From CAVQBC01 sp963848415 (GTDB lineage Bacteria > Actinomycetota > Thermoleophilia > Solirubrobacterales > Solirubrobacteraceae), in contig CAWKDN010000001.1 of NCBI GenBank assembly GCA_963848415.1, positions 2,046,001 through 2,110,000 on the forward strand: 64,000 nt of DNA, given 5' to 3'. Position numbers and translations under genes: made by a program. Positions 17,357 to 24,753 of the stretch are shown here, piece after piece. Under the pieces are notes generated by a model. The model worked only from the letters and a program-made list of their open reading frames with translations, had not been told where the DNA came from and ran no database searches. Position 1 is the stretch's first letter; the number at the start of each line of letters is the position of its first letter.

Positions 17357-17402
17357 GGCGCAGTCGGCGGCGACCGCCCCGGTTGACCGGCGCAGTCGGC
17401 GG
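17357..17402. repeat. Two short direct repeats upstream of the TOPRIM-like remnant
   Basis: GGCGCAGTCGGCGG occurs at 17357-17370 and again at 17389-17402, 32 bp apart. The position just upstream of the TOPRIM-like gene could fit a regulatory or replication site, but two copies are weak evidence. Confidence 0.3.
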
Positions 17403-17437
17403 GCGGCCTTCGGTCGCCCGCCGCCGTGCGCTTGAAC

Positions 17438-18826
17438 TCACCCGGTAACCACGGGTGGGGCAGCAGTCCGCACCTTGATCGTCGCGGCGGCCCTGGCGAC
17501 CGGTCGTCGGCGCGGCCTGGGGATGACGGCGCTGTCGGGCGGCAGCGGTGATGGTGCGGGCCCGCTGTCGGGCGGAAGCGGTGATGGCGCTGACTCGGTC
17601 GGGATGTCCACGCTCGCGCCGTTGGTGACGGTCTGCGCCGTGACGTTCGCGCGCAGCTGGAACGTGGCGCGGAACGTCGTGCGCTGACCGGGCCGCAGCC
17701 GACCGGTCGTAAGGCACAGCCGACGGCCCGCAGCGCGATGCAGACGCGCCGTGGACCGCACGAACCTCAGCGCGCGCGGCGCCCGGTCGCACGTCCGCAC
17801 GCCGCGCACCGGCGCGTCCCCGCTGTTTCGAACGCTGAACCGGTACGTGATGAGGTCGCCCGGCCTCGCGAACTGCGTTTGTGTCTCCTTGTCGATGTCA
17901 ATGTCTGGCGGCGGGCCTTCTCCACCACCACCCGAGCAAGCCTTGGGACCAGGGCCGTCACTCGGAGTGATACTCACGTTGTCGAACAGGTAGCCACCAC
18001 CGGCGAGGGCAGAGGGCCCCGGCACGCTGGAGCGGAACTGCAGGCTGTTAATGGTCGCGGGCGTATTGCGGTTCGGCGGTGGTGCCTGCTCCGGAGCGGT
18101 GCGGTAGTAGTTCTCCCACGTCGTGAAGCACTGACCAAGGTCCACACCGTCGACAGAGATTCGCACCAAGTCGTTGTCCGGGCCCTGGTTGACCTTGATC
18201 CAGAACCTGATCCTGTGCGGACTGGTGCGGTCAAGCAGCGGGCCAGGGTGCGCGACGAACTTGCCATCTACGTCGGGGGTGTCGTTGACGCTGACCTGAA
18301 TACCGTCCGGGGTGTCTTCCAGACCCACCCAGGACATGCGCGAACCCTCGCCGGAGTCCGGGCTGACGCTCAAGAACAGTCCGGGCTGGTGGGTGGGCCT
18401 CGTGGACATAAACGCGAACTCGGCGAGGAACACCTTGTTGGGACGCGCCTCGCCGACCTGTTGTAGCTCCAGTGGGGAATACGTCTGGTAGAAGAACTCA
18501 CCAGACGCACATGCGTTCGACATACGCAACGATTGACTGCCGAACCCAGGAGGCTCGCCAGAAGGGGCGACAGTGTTGGCGACAACCGCCTGGTCGTACT
18601 GTCCTTGGGTTGGGGTCGGGTTACACGCAGGGATCGCCCCAACGGGAGCGCTCTTCCAGGGGAAACCGCCGACGCTGTTCTGTCCGTTGACGGACCCAGG
18701 GAGGAAGAGGGGCCGCTCAAAGAGCGTGATGGAGGCCGCTGCCACTCCGCCTGGGAGCAGAGCGAAGCTTACGAACGCGGCGAGCGACCCCACGATCGCC
18801 CGGGTAACGCTTCTGGAATGGCGCAC
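17438..18826 (-). CDS. Secreted protein with DUF11 domain, element cargo
   Basis: The 462-residue protein has a signal peptide (RSVTRAIVGSLAAFVSFALL, about residues 4-31), a beta-rich region of about 240 residues resembling a LamG/concanavalin-like fold, and a glycine-rich linker. A DUF11-type domain (ARPGDLITYRFSVRNSGDAPV to QTVTNGASVDIP) follows, then two tandem copies of APSPLPPDS and a basic tail. DUF11 modules occur in surface proteins of bacteria and archaea. No LPXTG anchor or C-terminal membrane helix is seen, so it is probably released or loosely bound. GTG 18826 has GGAGGAG 6 nt upstream. It is the only intact gene in the element and has lower GC than the flanks. Confidence 0.75.
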   Translation of the reverse strand: MRHSRSVTRAIVGSLAAFVSFALLPGGVAAASITLFERPLFLPGSVNGQNSVGGFPWKSAPVGAIPACNPTPTQGQYDQAVVANTVAPSGEPPGFGSQSLRMSNACASGEFFYQTYSPLELQQVGEARPNKVFLAEFAFMSTRPTHQPGLFLSVSPDSGEGSRMSWVGLEDTPDGIQVSVNDTPDVDGKFVAHPGPLLDRTSPHRIRFWIKVNQGPDNDLVRISVDGVDLGQCFTTWENYYRTAPEQAPPPNRNTPATINSLQFRSSVPGPSALAGGGYLFDNVSITPSDGPGPKACSGGGGEGPPPDIDIDKETQTQFARPGDLITYRFSVRNSGDAPVRGVRTCDRAPRALRFVRSTARLHRAAGRRLCLTTGRLRPGQRTTFRATFQLRANVTAQTVTNGASVDIPTESAPSPLPPDSGPAPSPLPPDSAVIPRPRRRPVARAAATIKVRTAAPPVVTG

Positions 18827-18841
18827 GGCGAACTCCTCCAC

Positions 18842-19495
18842 CTGGATTGTGACGCTGCTGACCGGGAAAGCCTGGCTGACCGATGAAAGCTGTGAACTGA
18901 CGCAACCCTACTGCAATTCTGCAGCCCTTCATGGCTCCTTGAAGGGAGCTTCGGGTCGGGTCGGCACTGAGGGCAGAACACGAGCGGATAACCGTTGAGG
19001 TAGACGATCACCAGCAGCGTCGGCGAACGTAGGCGTGGACGGCGTGAAAGCTGCGCGGAGGGGGCTTCCAGTTCTCGCCCGGAGGATCGTCGCATCGAAG
19101 AATCGCTCGGCGAGAGCATGGTCGAGCCGCTCGATGCGTACGCCCTTCGGAAGATGCACCGGCCCCGCGTGCCCGGCCGGGGTCCGACCCCATGGTCGTC
19201 GGTCGCGACGACCAGGTAGTCAGTGATCCGGACTATCTGCAGGGGGTCCGTCCGGATCCCGGCCTCCGCGGACATGGGGCGGTGGAATGGTCACCCCGGG
19301 ATAGTGACGAGAATTGCGGCGCCTCCCGATGCGACCCGTGGTCGCTAATGGCGTCGCCCATCACGGACGCTGGAGCTGGACGGGTGTCCGCGGGTAACGC
19401 CAGGGCAACGCGCGATGTTGCCTGGTGCGCGCCGATGTGCCCCTCGACCGCCCGATTCGGCGACATCGGCAGTCATGGGGTGACAGTCGGCCGCG
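18842..19495. other. Element right end with no confident gene
   Basis: No complete gene is visible in this 650 bp. On the minus strand, short stretches look protein-like (VRITDYLVVATDDHGVGP around 19200-19250 and KGVRIERLDHALAERFFDA around 19100-19150). They lie in different frames and may be remains of one small gene. The stretch ends at attR. Confidence 0.4.
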
Positions 19496-19539
19496 ATGGT
19501 AAGGAAGGGGTCGGCGGTTCGAGTCCGCCAGAGGGCTTC
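19496..19539 (+). repeat. attR: displaced tRNA-Thr 3' half
   Basis: This copy repeats the tRNA from the anticodon loop to 2 nt past its end. It lacks the 5' half, so it cannot make a tRNA. T-stem position 19514 is G and 19528 is C, a compensated swap relative to attL, so the stem remains fully paired. Confidence 0.9.
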
Positions 19540-19715
19540 CGCGAACCCGCTGCAAGCGGCACGCTTCTGCGGCGGGGCGCTCGGATCACCGGGACACCTC
19601 CGCGGCGATCGGGGAACTCCCCGGAACGGCGTCAGCGACGCGTTGGATCATCCGCTTGGACTGCCATCGCCGATAGTGCGAGGATCGTCCGGTCGATCGA
19701 CGAGAGGAGACGGTC

Positions 19716-19997
19716 GTGTTCGTTCGCGTGGTGCGGTTCACCGATGTGACGGCGGAGCGAGTGGGGTCGCTTGCCGCGAGGATCGACGAAACCGGGCCGC
19801 CGCCCGGCGTGCCGATCAGGAAGCTGCAGGTGGTCTTCGACGAAGCGCAGGGCACGGCCGTCGTGCTGCAGTACTTCGACACCGAGGAGCACCTGCGGGA
19901 CGGGGCCGAGACGTTCGCCGCGATGGATCCGTCAGAGACACCCGGCAGCCGCGTCTCGGTGGACATGGGCGAGCTCAAGGTCGAGCGCGAGCCCTGA
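19716..19997 (+). CDS. Small conserved-looking protein, unknown
   Basis: The 93-residue protein reads FVRVVRFTDVTAERVGSLAARIDETG, with VPIRKLQVVFDEAQGTAVVLQYFDTEEHLRDG in the middle. The alternation of strands and helices suggests a ferredoxin-like/dimeric barrel protein. The GTG start has GAGAGGAGA about 6 nt upstream, and a GATAGT -10 candidate lies at 19672-19677. It is the first gene outside the integrated element. No function is assigned. Confidence 0.7.
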   Translation: MFVRVVRFTDVTAERVGSLAARIDETGPPPGVPIRKLQVVFDEAQGTAVVLQYFDTEEHLRDGAETFAAMDPSETPGSRVSVDMGELKVEREP

Positions 19998-20045
19998 CCG
20001 CGCTGGTCGCCATCGCCTGGGCGCGGGTGCCGCGGCGGTCCTCGA

Positions 20046-21032
20046 TCAGCGGATGGATCGGCAGTCGTCGAGGCGAGCCGTGCGATAGTCGGCGGTCTCG
20101 CGGCATTGGAGCGGCTGAACGACGCCGGCGGTGCTGGCCGCGGTGCCGACTAACAGGGGGGCCGGGTCGATCGGGACGTTGCGGTACCGCGCCTCGAAGT
20201 GCAGGTGCGGGCCGGTGGAGTGACCGGTGGAGCCGACGTAGCCGATGCGCGTGCCGCCCGAGACGCGCTCGCCGAGCCACGAGGTCACCCGCGACAGGTG
20301 CGCGTACCAGGTCGTGTAGCCGAGCCTGTGCTGGATCACGACCAGGTTGCCGTAGCCCTCTCGGTTGTAGCCGGCGAAGATCGTCGTGCCGACGCCCGCG
20401 GCCGCGACGAGCGTGCCGGACGCAACGGGGAAGTCGACTCCGGCGTGGCGGCGGGAGCCCTCGCGCGGCGCCCCGAAGCCGTCCCCGATCGGGCCCGGCA
20501 CCGGCCGGAGGAAGCGGACCGGGGTCGTTGGGGCGGGCGCGCGCGAGCGCGAGCTGCGGCGCAGGCTGCTGATCGTCGCGGGCCCCGCTCGCCCGTCGGC
20601 CACCAGCCCGACGCTGCGCTGATAGCGCTGCACGGCGGATCGCGTCGCCGGCCCGAAGACGTGGTCGATGCCGTCAGGTGAGTAGCCCCGCCGCCAGAGC
20701 AGGAACTGCAGCGCAGCGACGTCCCAGCCGCGGACGCCCGACGTGACGACGCGGGCTCCGAGCCGGGGCCGGCCGAGGCGCCCGAGCGCGCGCCGGGTCC
20801 GACGTCCTGCGATGCCGTCGACGGCAAGGCCGCGCCGCCTCTGAAAGCGGCGCACACCACGAGCCGTGAACGGGCCCCGGACGCCGTCGACGGCAACCGG
20901 ATACAGCCCGATCGATTTCAGGGCCGCTTGCAGGGCGGCCACGTTCGACGATGCTCCAGCCGCCGGCTGCGCCGTCGTCAGCATCAGCAGCGCCACCAGC
21001 GACGCGCCGACGAACACCCGGACGCGTGTCAT
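20046..21032 (-). CDS. Secreted M23 endopeptidase with two peptidoglycan-binding domains
   Basis: The 328-residue protein has a signal peptide (RVFVGASLVALLMLTTAQPAAG) and two PG_binding_1 repeats (VAALQAALKSIGLYP...VRRFQRRRGLAVDG and VAALQFLLWRRGYSP...VQRYQRSVGLVADG). An M23/LytM domain follows, with RRHAGVDFPV (zinc His and Asp), YTTWYAHLSR and PHLHFE (zinc His). It should cut peptide cross-bridges of peptidoglycan outside the cell. ATG 21032 directly precedes the signal peptide; the open frame extends upstream without family resemblance. Confidence 0.9.
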   Translation of the reverse strand: MTRVRVFVGASLVALLMLTTAQPAAGASSNVAALQAALKSIGLYPVAVDGVRGPFTARGVRRFQRRRGLAVDGIAGRRTRRALGRLGRPRLGARVVTSGVRGWDVAALQFLLWRRGYSPDGIDHVFGPATRSAVQRYQRSVGLVADGRAGPATISSLRRSSRSRAPAPTTPVRFLRPVPGPIGDGFGAPREGSRRHAGVDFPVASGTLVAAAGVGTTIFAGYNREGYGNLVVIQHRLGYTTWYAHLSRVTSWLGERVSGGTRIGYVGSTGHSTGPHLHFEARYRNVPIDPAPLLVGTAASTAGVVQPLQCRETADYRTARLDDCRSIR

Positions 21033-21137
21033 GTCCGAAGCTTCGCCCCGCCGGCCGGCCACGGCAACGGCCGCCACCGATGTTGCAGCGCTTCCGGTGG
21101 CACGCGGTGCGATGCGGCCGCCGCGCTGACGCACGCG

Positions 21138-21355
21138 TCAGCCGAGCTGCTCGGCCAGTCCGATGATGATCCCCGCCGGTCCTCGCAGGAAGCAGGCCCG
21201 GTAGATGTCCTTGTACTGCGCGATCTCGCCGACGAGTTCGGCATCGTGGCTGCGCAGGCGGGCGACGACGTCGTCGATCTCGTCGACGGCGAACATGATT
21301 CGGCGTATGCCCAGCGCGTTCGCCGGCGCGCTCTCGGGCTCGAGCGGAGCCGGTC
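21138..21355 (-). pseudogene. VOC-family protein, C-terminal fragment
   Basis: The frame reads APANALGIRRIMFAVDEIDD, continues with VVARLRSHDAELVGEIAQYK and ends with the typical VOC strand RGPAGIIIGLAEQLG. A TGA lies in frame immediately upstream (about 21356), and the N-terminal half of the domain is missing. The remaining ORF from ATG 21296 has only 52 codons. It looks like the remnant of a single-domain glyoxalase-like gene cut off next to the PAP2 gene. Confidence 0.6.
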
Positions 21356-21389
21356 AGGGCCTCTCGAGGTCGCTTGCTCCGATCGCCGG

Positions 21390-22016
21390 TCACCGCCCGC
21401 GCCGGCGCGCCGCGGCGTCGAGCACCGCGGTCGTCGCGGGCGTGAGCGCGCTGCCCACCACCGAGCCGACGACGGCGTCTAGGGGATAGTGGACGCCGGT
21501 GTGCACGCGCGAGTAGGCCACCAGCGTCGCGACGGCGTGCAGCGGCACACCCACGACGGGCAGCACGTGGCCGACGCCGGCCGCGAAGGCGAACGCCGAG
21601 GCGGAGTGGCCCGAGGGGAACGAGGTGGAGGTCGGCATGTCGACCTGGCGGGCGAGCGGCACCCGGTGCAGCGCCCGGTCGGGGCGCCGGCGGCGGCCGA
21701 GCGGCTTGAGGCCGAGGTTGACCACCGCGGAGGCGGCCAGCGTCGAGCCCAGCCCGCTGACCGCAGCCCGCCGGCCCCGCGGGCCACCGGCGGCGGCGAG
21801 CAGGCCCGCCGTCCCGATCCACAGCTTGGACATGTCCGCGGCACGCGAGAGCCTGGTGAACATGCGGTCGAGCGTCGGCGTCGGGCTCGCCGCGATGACC
21901 GCGTAGACCGCGAGGTCGAGCGTCTCGAGCTCGCGCATCGCCGCGGCGCGGCCGCCGACCGGCGGTGTGGTGTCCGGCGCGGGCTCCCCGGCCGGCCGGG
22001 GCTCGGGGCTCGGCAT
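21390..22016 (-). CDS. PAP2-superfamily membrane phosphatase
   Basis: The 208-residue protein carries the three PAP2 phosphatase motifs: KPLGRRRRPD (residues about 104-113), SFPSGHSAS with the catalytic histidine, and SRVHTGVHYPLD with the nucleophile histidine. Four to five hydrophobic segments place it in the membrane. Candidate substrates are phosphatidic acid, undecaprenyl pyrophosphate or other lipid phosphates. A TAGCAT box sits 9 nt before ATG 22016. Confidence 0.88.
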   Translation of the reverse strand: MPSPEPRPAGEPAPDTTPPVGGRAAAMRELETLDLAVYAVIAASPTPTLDRMFTRLSRAADMSKLWIGTAGLLAAAGGPRGRRAAVSGLGSTLAASAVVNLGLKPLGRRRRPDRALHRVPLARQVDMPTSTSFPSGHSASAFAFAAGVGHVLPVVGVPLHAVATLVAYSRVHTGVHYPLDAVVGSVVGSALTPATTAVLDAAARRRGR

Positions 22017-22025
22017 CGGGTGGCG

Positions 22026-22031
22026 ATGCTA
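22026..22031 (-). promoter_or_regulatory. -10 box of the PAP2 gene
   Basis: TAGCAT on the minus strand ends 9 nt before ATG 22016, with no ribosome-binding site in between. Confidence 0.45.
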
Positions 22032-22104
22032 CCCGGCGGGCCGTTGCGGGAGCTTGTGCATCCGGGTTGCCTTCGGCGAACGCGCTATTCAAGCGAAGTT
22101 GGTT

Positions 22105-22137
22105 ATCCTTTATCAGTGGTCGCGACTGGTAAAGGAT
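22105..22137. promoter_or_regulatory. Palindromic operator at the fic start
   Basis: ATCCTTTATCAG (22105-22116) and CTGGTAAAGGAT (22126-22137) form an inverted repeat with 11 of 12 positions complementary around a 9-nt spacer. It covers the ribosome-binding region and touches the first possible start codon of the fic gene. The gene encodes a C-terminal winged helix, so autoregulation is the simplest reading. Confidence 0.6.
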
Positions 22138-22144
22138 GGGCGCT

Positions 22145-23308
22145 GTGCTGGAAACCGTGAGCGCGCGGGCCGGGCGCCTGGTGTCCGTGCAGTCGGGATC
22201 CGAGGGCTATGCCGCCTTCGTGCCGGTCCCGCTGCCACCCGAGCCGCCGGTCCGGATCGACGGACCGACGCAGACGCTCCTCGACGAGGCCAACCAGGCG
22301 CTCGGCCGGCTGGACGGGGTGTCGTTGCTCCTACCCGACCCAGGGCAGTTCTTGTACTCCTACGTCCGCAAGGAGGCCGTCCTCTCGTCGCAGATCGAAG
22401 GGACGCAGTCCTCGCTGTCCGACCTCCTGCTGTTCGAGAACGAGGTCGCGCCCGGTGTCCCGCTCGGCGACGTCGAGGAGACCTCGAACTACATCGCCGC
22501 GATGAGCCATGGCTTGCAGCGCATCCAATCGGGCGAGCTGCCGCTGAGCAGCCGCCTGCTGCGCGAGGTCCACGCGCGGCTGATGGCCGGCGTGGGGCGG
22601 GAACGCGCACCCGGGGAGTTCCGGCGCAGCCAGAGCTGGCTCGGCGGCACGCGACCGGGCAACGCCCGCTACGTCCCGCCGCCGGCGACGGAGGTCGTTC
22701 CGGCGATGAGCGACCTCGAGCGCTTCCTGCACGCGCGCTCTGAGCCGATGCCGATCCTCGTCAAGGCGGCGCTCGCCCACGTCCAGTTCGAGACGATCCA
22801 TCCCTTCCTGGACGGCAACGGGCGGGTGGGGCGGCTCCTGATCTCGCTCCTGCTCTGCTCCGAGCGCGTGCTGCAGCAGCCGCTGCTCTACCTGAGCCTG
22901 TACTTCAAGCAGCACCGGGAGGCCTACTACGACCTCCTGCAACGCGTCCGGACCGACGGCGCCTGGGAGGAGTGGCTCGAGTTCTTCCTCGAGGGTGTGT
23001 CGACGGTCGCGCGCTCGGCCACCGAGACGGCGCTACAGATCCGCCACCTCGTGGAGCGCGATCGCGCGCGGATCCATGGCCTCGGCCGCGGTGCTCCGTC
23101 GGCGCTCCGGGTCCATGAGCTGGCGGGAGCGCGAATCGTGCTCTCCTCCAAGGGCACGGCGACGAGTCTCGGTCTGAGCGTCCCGACGGTCAACGCCGCG
23201 TTCGCGCGGCTCGAGCAGGCCGGAATCCTCCGCGAGGCCACCGGGCGCAGGCGTGGCCGGCTCTTCGTCTACCAGGCGTATCTGGAGCTGCTCCAGGCCG
23301 AACGGTGA
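22145..23308 (+). CDS. Fic-domain AMP-transferase with winged helix
   Basis: The 387-residue protein has a Fic_N region with the inhibitory helix motif SSQIEGTQSS (about residue 82; a Ser/Thr-x-x-x-Glu-Gly pattern, so a class II autoinhibited Fic). The Fic core motif HPFLDGNGRVGRL lies at about residues 218-230, and a C-terminal winged-helix segment is ATSLGLSVPTVNAAFARLEQ. Fic proteins usually AMPylate hydroxyl groups of target proteins. GTG 22145 is preferred because AAGGA lies 8 nt upstream; ATG 22136 lies within the palindrome. No partner antitoxin gene is adjacent, consistent with internal inhibition. Confidence 0.88.
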   Translation: MLETVSARAGRLVSVQSGSEGYAAFVPVPLPPEPPVRIDGPTQTLLDEANQALGRLDGVSLLLPDPGQFLYSYVRKEAVLSSQIEGTQSSLSDLLLFENEVAPGVPLGDVEETSNYIAAMSHGLQRIQSGELPLSSRLLREVHARLMAGVGRERAPGEFRRSQSWLGGTRPGNARYVPPPATEVVPAMSDLERFLHARSEPMPILVKAALAHVQFETIHPFLDGNGRVGRLLISLLLCSERVLQQPLLYLSLYFKQHREAYYDLLQRVRTDGAWEEWLEFFLEGVSTVARSATETALQIRHLVERDRARIHGLGRGAPSALRVHELAGARIVLSSKGTATSLGLSVPTVNAAFARLEQAGILREATGRRRGRLFVYQAYLELLQAER

Positions 23309-23339
23309 CGGCGAGCCGGGCGCCGGGTACCCCGGCGGG

Positions 23340-23834
23340 ATGGAGCTCGAGACCTGGCAGGCGCCTCCCGGCGACGCCATCCCCAACCACCCGTCCTTCC
23401 CCGTGCTCATCTACCACGACGTCGACGCCGCCGCGGCGGGCGCCGACGCCGCCCGCACGCTGTTCGCCGACCACGGCTGGGGCGGCTCGTGGGTCGACGG
23501 CGTCTTCGGGTTCCACCACTTCCACTCGACCTCGCACGAGGTCCTCGCGGTGGTCGCCGGGCGCGCGACGATCGAGCTCGGCGGCCCGCAGGGCGAGGCC
23601 TTCGAGGTCGCCGCGGGCGACGTCATGGTCCTGCCGGCGGGCACGGGGCACCGCCGTGCGGACGCCGACGGCGGCTTCACCGTCGTCGGCGCCTATCCCG
23701 CCGGCCAGGAGGACTACGACCTGTTGCGCGGCGAGGATCCGGACGAGGTGGCGGCCGTCCGCGAGCGGATCGCGGCCCTCGGCGCGCCGCCCGAGGACCC
23801 CGTGGGCGGGGACGGAGTCGGCGGCTGGCACTGA
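23340..23834 (+). CDS. Cupin-domain protein
   Basis: The 164-residue protein has a cupin barrel. HHFHSTSHEVLAVVAGRATIEL carries the metal His/His/Glu set, and AAGDVMVLPAGTGHRR carries the second motif with its His. It begins METETWQ-like (MELETWQAPPGD) at ATG 23340, 31 nt after fic. The family includes uncharacterised metal-binding sensors and isomerases; no role can be assigned. Confidence 0.8.
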   Translation: MELETWQAPPGDAIPNHPSFPVLIYHDVDAAAAGADAARTLFADHGWGGSWVDGVFGFHHFHSTSHEVLAVVAGRATIELGGPQGEAFEVAAGDVMVLPAGTGHRRADADGGFTVVGAYPAGQEDYDLLRGEDPDEVAAVRERIAALGAPPEDPVGGDGVGGWH

Positions 23835-23837
23835 GGG

Positions 23838-23866
23838 CTGACAAGGCGCGTCGCCGCCATTAGCAT
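23838..23866 (+). promoter_or_regulatory. Canonical promoter of the 23874 gene, leaderless
   Basis: CTGACA (23838-23843) and TAGCAT (23861-23866) are separated by 17 nt. The ATG begins 7 nt after the -10 box. It is the clearest leaderless promoter in the window. Confidence 0.65.
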
Positions 23867-23873
23867 CGGCGGC

Positions 23874-24644
23874 ATGGGCGAACGTACGAGCTACGCACCG
23901 GGCACTTTCTCCTGGACCGACCTCGCGACCAGCGACGCCGCGGCGGCCAAGCCCTTCTACTCCGCCGTCTTCGGCTGGGAGTACGAGGACCTTCCGATGG
24001 GCGACGGGCAGTTCTACTCGATGGCCCAGCGCGGCGGGAAGTCCGTCGCCGCGCTGTCGGAGGCCGCCGACCAGCCGCCGCACTGGAACTGCTACGTCAC
24101 CGTCGGGTCGGCCGACGACGCCACCGCCCTCGCGAGCGAGCACGGCGCGAACGTCATGGTCGAGCCCTTCCAGGTCATGGACGTCGGGCGGATGTCAGTG
24201 ATCGCCGACCCGACCGGCGCCGCGCTGTGCCTGTGGGAGGAGCAGGGCAACATCGGCGCCGACCTCGTCAACGCCTCCGGCGCGCTGTCCTGGAACGAGC
24301 TCATCACGCCCGACCCCGGCGCTGCGGCCGAGTTCTACGGCCGGCTGTTCGGCTGGACGACCGAGGAGGTTCCCGACTCCGGCGGCTACCGGATGATCAA
24401 GAACGGCGACCGCCTGAACGGCGGCATGATGCCCCTGGACCCGGAGACGATGGGCCCGGACACGCCGCCGAACTGGATGCCCTACTTCGGCCACGACGAC
24501 GTCGAGCGCCTTGCCGGCGAGATTCCCGGCCTGGGCGGCCAGGTCTACATGGGGCCGATGCAGATGCCCTTCGGCACGATCGCCGTCATCGGTGACCCGC
24601 AGGGGGCGGCGTTCTCCGTGTGGACGGGCGAGTACGACGACTGA
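23874..24644 (+). CDS. Two-domain VOC protein
   Basis: The 256-residue protein has two glyoxalase-like modules. The first begins GTFSWTDLATSDAAAAKPFYSAVFGW and the second begins GALSWNELITPDPGAAAEFYGRLFGW. This matches the two-module family often annotated as a hydroxylase or CFP32-like protein in actinobacteria. The usual metal histidines are partly absent, so a binding rather than catalytic role is possible. The ATG lies 7 nt after TAGCAT with no ribosome-binding site. Confidence 0.85.
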   Translation: MGERTSYAPGTFSWTDLATSDAAAAKPFYSAVFGWEYEDLPMGDGQFYSMAQRGGKSVAALSEAADQPPHWNCYVTVGSADDATALASEHGANVMVEPFQVMDVGRMSVIADPTGAALCLWEEQGNIGADLVNASGALSWNELITPDPGAAAEFYGRLFGWTTEEVPDSGGYRMIKNGDRLNGGMMPLDPETMGPDTPPNWMPYFGHDDVERLAGEIPGLGGQVYMGPMQMPFGTIAVIGDPQGAAFSVWTGEYDD

Positions 24645-24738
24645 TCCTGGTCGCGCAGCGCCTGCCGGCGCTGACGCCGGCCACGCTCGTCTTCGCCACG
24701 ACTTCGCAACGCCCCGCGATGCGGTCCCCGCCGGCGCC

Positions 24739-24744
24739 TAAGGT
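24739..24744 (+). promoter_or_regulatory. -10 box of recC, leaderless type
   Basis: TAAGGT ends 9 nt before the GTG start at 24754; no ribosome-binding site is visible. Confidence 0.45.
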
Positions 24745-24753
24745 GGCGGTGCC

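Noticed and set aside
19361..19555. A small minus-strand ORF reading SPLADSNRRPLPYHR
   Set aside because: Peptides of this kind arise from translating the complement of tRNA 3' halves; it covers the attR copy.
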